Origin: Podochytrium sp. JEL0797
Lineage: Eukaryota; Chytridiomycota; Chytridiomycetes; Chytridiales; Chytriomycetaceae
Direction of reading: 5' to 3'
DNA: 45,426 bases
Assembly: GCA_027596195.1 (NCBI GenBank)
Contig: JADGJG010000094.1
Coordinates: forward strand, 1 to 45,426
The notes beneath the pieces are model-generated. The model did no database searches and had not been told where the DNA came from. It saw only the letters and a list, made by a program, of their open reading frames with translations. This document shows positions 33,978 to 42,802 of the stretch, piece by piece. The position numbers were made by a program, and so were the translations under genes. The first letter of the stretch is position 1. Every line of letters starts with the position of its first letter.

Positions 33978-35789
33978 ATGTTCCTCTCTCCTCCCGCGCA
34001 GACAGCACCTCTCAAGAGCCACCTCGTGTATTGGTTCACGCTCTGCCTGGCTGGCTCGCTGCTTTTCGCAGAGGGAATTGCGCTTTCCTTCATCGGCGCA
34101 TCTTTGGCCAACCTCACCGCCACGGCATCGCGCCTGCTGACTACTCAGCAGGCTGACTCGCTGGCCTCGTCCATCGTCGGCAACTCGGCACAGCTGTTTG
34201 AAGATGTCCTGAGCAAGGTCATTTATGCGGCAACCATCACGGCAACTGCAACGGGCGACTCCTTCCGCAGCGATTACTCCACTGCCCCAGAGCCGTCCTT
34301 CTACGGCATGCCCGCCTACCTCGATGCGCCATTCACTCAGCCCGCCAACGCTTCCCAGTTTGCTGGAATGACAATCTCAGAAACCCACTCCGTCTGGATC
34401 CTCGCCAACAACGTCTCGCCAACCCCACCTCCACTCACTCAAGATCTGACCAACACCCTCAACTCGGCAGCCCATGTCGACACATTCATGCGTCCGGTGT
34501 ATAAGGAAAACGACGAGGTGTTGTCCATTCAGATTGGATTCGAGAACGGACTCTTCAAATCATTCCCGGGAACCGGCGACAACCTATCCCTTGGCCCCTA
34601 TGATCCGAGAAACAGGTCTTGGTACACGGCTGGAGTCAAGAACCAAGCCACCAATGCATCCTACGCTGTTGCCGCGCCATATCTTTCGGCGTTCGGACGA
34701 GGTTGGGTTTTGACAACGGCCAAGGCTTTCTACAACAAAAACGACGGAACTCTTGCCGGTGTCTGCTCCATTCAATCTCAGCTATCCGAGTTCTCGAAGC
34801 TCCTATCGTCGTTCACCTACAACAACGCGTCCGTTGCCATCTTTACTGCCGATTCGTTTGGATACATGGTTGCTTCGACGAAAATCACATTCAACAACAT
34901 TGACCCAGGCACGGTTCCGTTTTCGTTCTCCAACACGAGCAATCCAACCATTTCTGCCAATTTCTGGTCCAGCACGATCCTGCCGTCCCTCTCGGCAAGC
35001 ATCAACACGCAAACGGCTGCATACAGTTCCGCAGAATACACGGTGAGAACTTCATTCGTTTTAAACCCTCTGCACACTTGAACTGTCTTCTAAACCATTT
35101 CTCCCAACCTCCACTGTTTCCAGGACCCCACCACCTCCACAACCTACCTCCTCCTCTGGAAAACACTCTCCCTCTACGCCACCGACGCCGCCACCAAATC
35201 CCAAACCCCGTCCTGGGTCGCCGTCGGCAGCATCCCCATCTCCGACCTCCAAACCACCGTCGCCGCCGCCACATCGAGTCTCCGCCAGTCTCTCCCCATG
35301 AGCATTGGCATCTCACTGGGCGTGTTTGGCGCCACGGTCGCATGTGTGTGGGTGCTTGTGGTGGTGTTTGCGAATACGGTTGTGAAACCTTTGGGGGTGT
35401 TGAGTGGAGAGAGTGAGAGGGTGTCGAATAATATTGGGGAGAAGGATTTGTTTGAAGGTGTCGCGACTGGTGGGAGTAAAACAGCGGGATCCGCATCCGG
35501 CGTCGATGAGATGGACGCGTTCAAGCAGAGTTTCTATGACATGGTGCAAACTATTCGCGAGGGAAGCGCGCGGAGGGACAAAAAGAGCGAGATGGGGGAC
35601 AATTCCGTGTTTCGAATGGGTGGAGGCGAGTTTCCCGAATGGGAGGCGGGTCGCGAGGCGAGGAGTGTGGTGGAGCTGTTGCCGGATATGCCGCCGCAGT
35701 ATCATGAGATTGTGGAGGGGGGCGCGGTAGAGGCGACTGTTGCCAACAACAATTATGGGTCGTTTGGAGGCGGTGTGGTGTCATCGTGA
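33978..35789 (+). CDS. Transmembrane dCache sensor without output domain
   Basis: Exons: 33978-35042, 35124-35789; 576 residues. Helix 1 is at about 17-40, an extracellular sensor region at 41-410, helix 2 at about 414-438. The sensor has the DPRNRSWY motif typical of the membrane-distal dCache lobe, where ligand-binding residues usually sit, plus VWILANN and AVAAPYLS strands. After helix 2 there is a HAMP-like segment (VVKPLGVLSGESERVSNNI) and an acidic, Ser/Gly-rich tail of about 110 residues with no recognised domain. The gene is divergent from the dCache-vWA receptor, with 251 bp between start codons. It may be a partner, decoy or co-receptor; that is inference. Confidence 0.83.
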
Positions 35790-35887
35790 TATTTTCTCTT
35801 TTGACTATTGTGAACTGAGGTAAACTGTAAAATGTGTTCATGTTGATTGATTGATTGTCCGAACGAGGTTCGAAATGGATTTCGAAC

Positions 35888-37151
35888 ATGACAAGCGTTT
35901 TTGAGTGCAATCGGGATGAAAGAAAAATGCCGCGATTCCCAAAGCTCTCGAAGCGCCGATTCTGGTGCGCCACTATTGGAGTGACCTTTGCAGTCGTTAT
36001 TATTGTCTCTGGTCTCTTTGCCACGGCCTGGATGGGCGTCTCGAAAACAGTGGATCGAGGCACCAACGCGCAAGCCGTTTCGGATCCGCCAGTCAATCAA
36101 ACGGGTGCACCCTTCTTGGCTGTGTTGATTTCTCTCTCTTCGATTGACGTCGTGGGCCAGACGATTAAATTCACGTACAACTTTGAGGCAGAAGGTGATT
36201 GTGAACCCCTTTCCCTCACCCCTCGACGTTCACACCAGTTCTCATTGTTGATCATTAATTCGATTGCTACAGGCTCACTGGCAAATCCCAAGCCAACACA
36301 ACGTCTCTTCTCCGAATCCTCACACCCCCTCACCTTAACCATCGTGAGCCAAAAGCTCAAATTCAGCGCCACCGACGCCCTCGCGACCCAATCAATCCCC
36401 AGCTTCCTCTACGGCGACTACAACCTCTACCCCTTCGACACCTTCTCCACAATCCTCAGCCTCAACGGCCAATACGGAGTCAACCAAACCGCGGCGATCC
36501 CGCTTCAACTGTTTCTGAGCGGCCGGTTGAACGGGTTCGAGGCCACGTATGAATTCGCCGATCAGAGTAGCGGCAGTAATTCCACGGATCTACTGGTCGC
36601 TGTGACGATTACGCGTAGTCTCACCGTCATCACGTTTTCAATCATGATAGCGACATGCATGTGGGTTTTGACGGTTTGCGCGTGTGGGTTGTGTGTTTGT
36701 GTGTGCGTGTTGGACATGAAACTCGAGTTGCTTTATATCGCCATGATGCTCACGTGAGTTATTTTTTTGCTATTCTTTTACCGTTACAAGCTGTGCTGAA
36801 CGCGCCATTTTTAGATTGCTGTTTGCAATGCCCACCGTTCGAAACGCGATGCCGTCCGCACCTCCCTCCGGATGTATAATTGACCAACTCGTGTTGGTCT
36901 GGGTCATGATGTTGTTGGCCGTCTGTGCCAGTAGTCTGTTTTGCAAGCTCTTGAGTGACAAGTTTCTAAACCATAATCCTCTGGCGGCTCCGCGGGAGGA
37001 GGAAAAGATGATGGAGGATGTGAAACGAGGCCGAACCCCGAATAAGGTATCGGAGGAGGAATTTTCGAGGGAGGAAGTGGTTGGGATTGCTGAGGATTTG
37101 CGTCGTGGGCGATCGTATGGAGGCTTTGGAACTCGCCACAAGTCAAAATAA
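35888..37151 (+). CDS. DUF4436-like membrane protein
   Basis: Exons: 35888-36194, 36273-36753, 36815-37151; 374 residues. One membrane helix lies near residues 25-45 (IGVTFAVVIIVSGLFATAW), then an extracellular beta-rich domain with DYNLYPFDTF, the feature that makes me think of DUF4436. Three or four helices follow (VITFSIMIATCMWVL, LLYIAMMLT, LVLVWVMMLLAVCA), and a charged cytosolic tail of about 60 residues. No catalytic residues are known for this family. The next in-frame ATG (35927) could be the start. A short out-of-frame ATG at 35874 makes a nine-codon upstream ORF. It begins about 100 bp after the dCache gene on the same strand. Confidence 0.75.
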
Positions 37152-37484
37152 TTAATACTTTTGAATAATCTCGTTTCTTACAAGGAGGTCCACTTTGGAT
37201 ACCTCCAAACAATTCCATTTGAGATGCCCTCCAAAAGCGAAGACAGGCGTGAAAGGTCAGCTGCTGTCGCATTCATTTGAGGAAGTATTGAACAATGGGA
37301 TTTTGCTTTTTGGTTCCAAGGCTTGCCATGGAAACGCCAGGCACCAGCCAAATTGTAAATTATTCGCCTTAGGACCAGGCACCAGCTTAGATGAAAGAAA
37401 GAAAAACTGGAAGGACAAACACGTGTTTTCCAATCTCCTCATGGAGCGGACTTGGTGCACGCACGACCAATCAGAAATTCCAAA
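37152..37484. other. Intergenic with a 12-bp direct repeat
   Basis: About 330 bp between the DUF4436-like gene and the next plus-strand gene. A CCAGGCACCAGC 12-mer occurs twice (37337-37348 and 37375-37386), possibly a pair of binding sites in the promoter of the following gene. No coding seen. Confidence 0.4.
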
Positions 37485-38298
37485 ATGGGAAGTGCGGCTT
37501 CCCAACAGGTCGCCCGTCGCACTTACGGCACTCCCAATGACACTGTCAAGATCACTGCGAAGCTGAACGTCTGGCCCCCGTCGCAAGAATGGCTCATGAC
37601 CAATTGCTTGTCGCTCATTGAGAAACGCTTTGAGGGATACGGAGTCCATTTTGCGGTGCTTCCTGGTGCAAGTATGCAAGGTGAATTTGTGGCCGATCCG
37701 CAGGTTAGTTTGCCTGCATGATTCATCCAACCTGGAGCATCGTGATTAGCGCAGTTTTGATCGGCGCTGACGTTCTTTCGTCAAGATTAGAGCAAACGCG
37801 CTCATGGCTGACGCACAAGCCCGAGGCCAAAACATGCCCTCAATTCTGTTACTCCTTGCAGTCGCATCCCCCATGCATCTGCGGTTTGACGTGACACCAC
37901 TCGCACGTGACGGCATGCGTCTCTGCGGCGCTGATCTTGAATGTGCGCTCGAAGTCACGCCCAAAACGAAACGAAACGGCATGGTACACATTGTCCGAAT
38001 CACGGTTTCAGGTCCCGTCGCGTGGGTCCAGACGCATGCCACTGCCGTCAGTAACGTGGACAATGTTCCGCTCATGGATTGCGAATCCGCCATGCGGATT
38101 GGGTTGAGGATTCCTCAGGCGATAGCGAGTCGGAATGCGGTGATGGAGGGACCTTGCACTCCGCGAGAGTGTTTGGGTTGGTTTCGCAACAAGTTGGCGT
38201 ATTTTTTCCGTTTGGGTTATCGTGGGTGCGTGGTGGTGGATGCCAAGACGGGTGCTGTGTTGCTGTATATCGAGCCAATCGATCTTTCTGGTGATTAG
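37485..38298 (+). CDS. Hypothetical protein with possible N-myristoylation start
   Basis: Exons: 37485-37703, 37786-38298; 243 residues. I do not recognise the family. The start reads MGSAASQQ, which fits the MGxxxS/T myristoylation rule; an upstream in-frame GTG-initiated stretch is not preferred. The body looks globular: KITAKLNVWPPSQEW, a Leu-rich LLLLAVASPMHLRFDV strand region, and a beta-rich end (GCVVVDAKTGAVLLYIEPIDL). The 82-nt intron is in phase 0. The stop lies 35 bp from the convergent thioesterase stop. Confidence 0.65.
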
Positions 38299-38333
38299 TT
38301 GTAATAATTGTTTAAAAGAACCTCATAAAAAAG

Positions 38334-39161
38334 TCATTTCCCCTTCATTCCTTCCATCTGCTCCCTCCCAACCTTGATAAACAACGCCGTCGCTTCCGCA
38401 TACTTGACGCTCTTGCTCCCAATCAACCTCTCTCTCACCGAACCACCTTCACCACTCTCCGCCGTCACGTCTTCCACACCTACACTCCTCGCCTCCGCTT
38501 TCAAAAACACTTTCCTCCCCTCCGTCTTATCGATCCACAACACAAACGCGACCACAACCCCCGCCGGCATCGGCGCGCGATAATTCACGTTCAAATTCGC
38601 AGTGAACCCGGACCATTCGCCCTTCCCGGCAAGCGCAAACAACATGCCAAACGCGTCGTCGAAAAACGACGAGATGAATCCCCCATGCATAATGCTGGGA
38701 TGTCCACAGAGGGCGTGGCCGAATTGGGCGACGTGGATCAACTCGGCGCAAGTCTTGTTGGAGAATTGAACCGCGTGTTCGATTTTGTTGGGTCCGTAGA
38801 GCGTGTCTCGGATGAACTGGTTCTTCCATGGAGAGGGGTTGGGGTCTTGGTGGTGGCGGTGATGGTGGTGCGTGCCCTGGTTTGGGGGAGCTGTCATCAC
38901 AGAGCTTGTCGAGACGGCGAGGTTGTTGGGGAGGAGGAGCCAGGCGTCTGGTTCTAGCTTCATTTTGTCCGTGACTGAAACGACAGTGGGGCGGAATGGG
39001 ATGGCAATGTGGGATCGTCGTAAGCATTGGATGAGCGCCAGGGAGTCGAGTTGGCGAACAACTTCCAGGGACGGAGTGTACGCATTGAAATGAATCTCGT
39101 CAGGCTCTGGGGACTGGATTTTACGGATCCACGAGAGGAGGGCATTTCCAATTCCTGGCAT
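38334..39161 (-). CDS. Hotdog-fold thioesterase (PaaI/THEM4-like), cassette copy A
   Basis: Single exon, 275 residues. The hotdog core covers about 115-270. The family active-site region is HGGFISSFFDDAFG (159-172), where the Gly-rich turn and the acidic residue of the central helix bind and hydrolyse acyl-CoA. TANLNVNYRAPMPAG and the GRKVFLKAEAR strands follow as expected. The first 110 residues have no hotdog features and include a His-rich stretch (98-104). Unlike copy B there is no strong mitochondrial presequence. It is downstream of the GH18/SAM gene on the same strand, 262 bp away, and repeats the order seen in copy B. Confidence 0.85.
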   Translation of the reverse strand: MPGIGNALLSWIRKIQSPEPDEIHFNAYTPSLEVVRQLDSLALIQCLRRSHIAIPFRPTVVSVTDKMKLEPDAWLLLPNNLAVSTSSVMTAPPNQGTHHHHRHHQDPNPSPWKNQFIRDTLYGPNKIEHAVQFSNKTCAELIHVAQFGHALCGHPSIMHGGFISSFFDDAFGMLFALAGKGEWSGFTANLNVNYRAPMPAGVVVAFVLWIDKTEGRKVFLKAEARSVGVEDVTAESGEGGSVRERLIGSKSVKYAEATALFIKVGREQMEGMKGK

Positions 39162-39423
39162 TTAATCAATTAATTTTACGGCGGTTTGGAATTTGTCAGC
39201 ATGTTTATGTCCCTACTAGTTGAAAAAACAAACCCCATTCCCTTCTGTCATGACTTATAATCCGTCAATATTCGAGTGAGTGAGGTGATCACTGCCTTCC
39301 ACTGGGGTCACGAATTTGGAGTAAGTCCATTCTTCATTCCCATGTTTTTATTTAAATAAATTAAAGAAACAAGAAATTTATCCAATTTTATAATGGATGC
39401 GAAAGGCGGCGAGAAGTTGCGAA

Positions 39424-41794
39424 TTAAATCTCGCCATAAGCAGGCAACGCTCCTTCTTCCTCTGCCAACGTGCCATCGCTTGACAGCTGTTGCTGTTGCA
39501 ATACCAGCGCATTCAATGCCTTCACCCCATTCGAAAACTTGACACGTCGACCAATCACGCGAATCTCCAACAAATCCATCAACATCTCAGGAGCGAGCGT
39601 CATGAGGGCTTGCCCATCGATTTCATGATCTAAAAACAAAGCATGTTTAGAATGAAGAGCGGGATGGGTTTGCGAGAGCCTCTCTCTTGCTCGAAGGAAT
39701 CAAATTCACCTTTCATCAATCCCTCTGTCACAGAATTCTCCCCAACCACACCCAGCATCCACGTTGCAGCTTCCGGAACTGTCCACTTGGCAGGATTCAC
39801 ACCCAACCCGAGACCATGCAACACATTAAGCGTTTCCTCCATGTTTTCAACGACAACAAGCCGAGCTCCAGAGGTCTCCATCCTCGCCGCCATGTCCGTA
39901 AACGCACCCTCCTTCTTCTTGACGCCCAACTTGCCCGCGCTCGCCGTGATATCGGAAAACAATCCCTCCTTCTTGCCCCCCAACTTCTCCCTCAGCGACC
40001 TACCCACAAACGGTTCCATCTCCTCTGTCACCAAAGCCACCGCCATCACTTGCTCCATTCCGTCAAATATCCCAGGAGACGCGGAGGTGGTGGCAACGAC
40101 GACAGGCTGCTCTCCGATTTCGAGTGCCGGAGTTGGAACCTCCATGTCGCGAGACGACTTGTGAGCCGGAATAAATGCCACCTCCTCCGTTTGCTTTCCA
40201 GCAGCTCGTTTGCGGTACCACCACGACACACCTGTGGCTGCAAGCACACACAGGACCAAAAAGACCGCCACACAAACACCCACAATAAGGCCTGTATTGG
40301 AGTCGCCGCCGCCACAGTGAGGGTCCAAGACAGTACCATTGCAAGCACCAGTGGCCGAATTTCCCGGAACCGTGATGTTGACAGAAGTAACAGGAACCGT
40401 CTGAAACACCGACGCGATCGTGTCGTACATTCCGAAAGTGGCGTCTTGTGATAACTCCCACATCATAATTCCGCACAGACCAGTGTCGATGACATACTGG
40501 GCCTTCAGTTGAGCTGACTGAGGAGTATTGTAGATGAGAACGTTGTCGTTTAACAGGAAATCGTAGTGCGCAAACGTGAAGTTGTCAAAGGCCGAGGTTC
40601 CGTTCACACCGTGGGCCAAAAGATCGTCGTCAGATTGTGCGACACAGCTTACAAGGCTCGTTTTGTCTCCGTTGGTGGGTAACTTGCACACGAATCCGTA
40701 GAATGCAATACCGACAACAATTTGACTCGGCTGGATTCCCACCAAGAGGATCGATCGGACAACATTGTCCAAGTTGGTGGTCGGACTGGTCGCTTGCAGT
40801 CCAAGGCTGGTGTAGCCATAGCTGCGGACGCCGTACCAGTCTAGAAATGGGGCGAGGGAGGGAAGTGCGGCGGGGAGGATGTTGGAAACGCGGTCTGAGA
40901 TGACAAAGGAAAGAGTTTTGGTGTATCCGAGGGCGGTTCTCAAGAGTTGAACAGTAGGAAGGATGTTCGACGCGTCCTCAGCTGTTGGGTATTCCCAGTC
41001 AATATCCTAACAATGCTGCGTTAAAAACCGACTCGACCACGCCGCCGAAAACGAAAGCTCACCAATCCATCGGCATTCACTTGATACACCAATGCCGCGC
41101 AAGTCTGCGCAAACGCCACGCGAGATGAAGAAGTTGAAGTCGCAGCACTGAATGTGGTGGCATTCGCACCAACACTGAGAACCACACGGAGATTCGGAAA
41201 GGTCGCGCGTTGTGCCAGCGCAAAGTGAAGGTTGTCCAGTTTTGCGGTACCGAAGGAACAGTTTCCATCGGAAGTCACATCGACGTATGCATAGATCAAG
41301 ACGTCCATGTTGGAAAGGTTGGCTTTTTGGAGGGTGGTGAGGGCGACGAAATCCCTGAAATAGGCGATTGTCTTGCGTTTCGAGATTTGGTTGGCGTAAA
41401 CGATTGGAGGACTCGAAAACCCCGAAGCGTTGCACGATGCCTGAAGAGCAGGGATCTGTGTGGTATTTAGTTTTTCCCTGAATTTATCACATCCAGGCGA
41501 AATCGAGGCACCACGACGCACCAACTCTTGGGCCTGGCTGGCACTCATGGATCCTGCAGAGCTGCATCCTTCTGAACTGGTGACGCAGGCAGTAAACTTC
41601 GCACTATATCCCGCGAGATCAGCGCAAACGGCAGCGAGTCCCGGTCCTGTGAGCCGCGAATTCACGTTGCCAGTACAGCCGACAGCACAGGTGGGCAAAT
41701 TGGCGATCGTGGCGTTCAAGAGAGTTGCGGGATCGGGAGAGGCCAGCGCAAAGCTGACGGCGCCGACGACAAGGGTACAGAGGATGATCCTCAT
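39424..41794 (-). CDS. CFEM-like / GH18 chitinase-like membrane protein with cytoplasmic SAM domain, copy A
   Basis: Exons (minus): 41794-41063, 41006-39710, 39629-39424; 744 residues. Order: signal peptide 1-18; a Cys-rich CFEM-like region (about 30-100) beginning LPTCAVGC; a GH18 barrel (about 125-450) with KTIAYFRDF, VLIYAYVDV, VVLSVGAN, and the catalytic motif DGLDIDWE at 242-249, rebuilt by the phase-0 intron; GIMMWELSQD near the end; a Gly/Cys linker; one membrane helix (482-506) with WWYRKR stop-transfer; a cytosolic region of about 140 residues; and a SAM domain (about 650-730: WTVPEAATWML, DGQALMTLAPEML, GRRVKFSNGV). The proton-donor Glu (E249) and both Asp are present, so chitin hydrolysis or binding is plausible. 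Its start lies only 62 bp after the stop of thioesterase B. Confidence 0.87.
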
Positions 41795-41856
41795 TTTTCG
41801 GTTTTTGTTTGAGGACTGGGGTTCTAAGGTACGCACGTGCATATTTTAAATTAATC

Positions 41857-42705
41857 TCAATTTTCCCCGCCAGATGTAAGATTCCCAACAGGCCCATTAT
41901 CCAACTTGATAAATAACGCCGTCGCATCGGCATACTTGATCGACTCATCCCCTGCCCACCGCTCCCCAACCGTTTCACCCTCACGCGAACCACCGCCCGG
42001 AATTCCAACACTCCGCATCTCCCCCCTCAACCTCACCTTCCTCCCATCCACACTCTCCACCCAACAAACCACCGCCACATCCGTGCCAACCTCCACCGCC
42101 ATCCGAAAATCCACGCTCAAATTCGCCGTCACCCCAGACCCGATGCCCTTCGTTTGAATCATAAACAACATGCCAAACACGCCGTCAAAAAACGCACTCG
42201 TCATCCCCCCATGCAGGATCCCCGGATGCCCTGAAACCCGCGTCCCGAACCGCACGAGCGTGACGAGCACGTTGTCTGCCTCGGAAAAGGACTGAACCAC
42301 GTGTTCAATCTTGTGGCGGCCGTAGAGGGTCGGGCCACGGGTGAGGTGGGTAGACCACGAGGATGGAGATTCAGGGATTGCAGTGTGTTTGGGGATTCCG
42401 AGGCCCGGGAAGAGGGGGAGGAAAGTTTGGTATTCCGGGGAGGTGGTGGGTGGCAGGGGTTGGAGGGATGGGCGGTAGGGGAGCATAATCGTGTGTTTGC
42501 GCAGGTGTTGGGTGAGGGGGAGGGAGTCAAAGTGGTCAATCAGGGCAGCAGGTGGGGTGTAAAGGGTGTGTCGGAGACGAGATTGAATGTGGATAGCGCA
42601 GGTTTGAGTTGATGAGGGAATGATCCTCTGGTGGAGTAATGCACGAGTAACGAGAGACGGAAACGTTGTCTTCATGATGACAAATGCAGTTTTGTTTTTT
42701 TTCAA
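41857..42705 (-). CDS. Hotdog-fold thioesterase (PaaI/THEM4-like), cassette copy B
   Basis: Single exon, 282 residues from 42705 or 272 from the ATG at 42675. The latter start gives MKTTFPSLVTRALLHQR, a good mitochondrial presequence rich in Arg and Ser. The hotdog part matches copy A in the same places: LYGRHKIEHVVQ, GHPGILHGGMTSAFFDGVFG, GVTANLSVDFRM, GRKVRLRGEMRSVG and SIKYADATALFIK. The acidic residue of the HGG helix is kept (FFDG). The copies share about half their residues by eye, so the duplication is not recent or one copy evolved fast. Expected to hydrolyse acyl-CoA, here perhaps in mitochondria. Confidence 0.85.
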   Translation of the reverse strand: MKKNKTAFVIMKTTFPSLVTRALLHQRIIPSSTQTCAIHIQSRLRHTLYTPPAALIDHFDSLPLTQHLRKHTIMLPYRPSLQPLPPTTSPEYQTFLPLFPGLGIPKHTAIPESPSSWSTHLTRGPTLYGRHKIEHVVQSFSEADNVLVTLVRFGTRVSGHPGILHGGMTSAFFDGVFGMLFMIQTKGIGSGVTANLSVDFRMAVEVGTDVAVVCWVESVDGRKVRLRGEMRSVGIPGGGSREGETVGERWAGDESIKYADATALFIKLDNGPVGNLTSGGEN

Positions 42706-42802
42706 AATTCATTCGAAAACTCTTGCGAATTCTAGCAACAGTTTATTTCCGCCAGTGGTAAAATCAAAGATGCGGGAGGGCAAATATTCCTTTATTCGCG
42801 AA

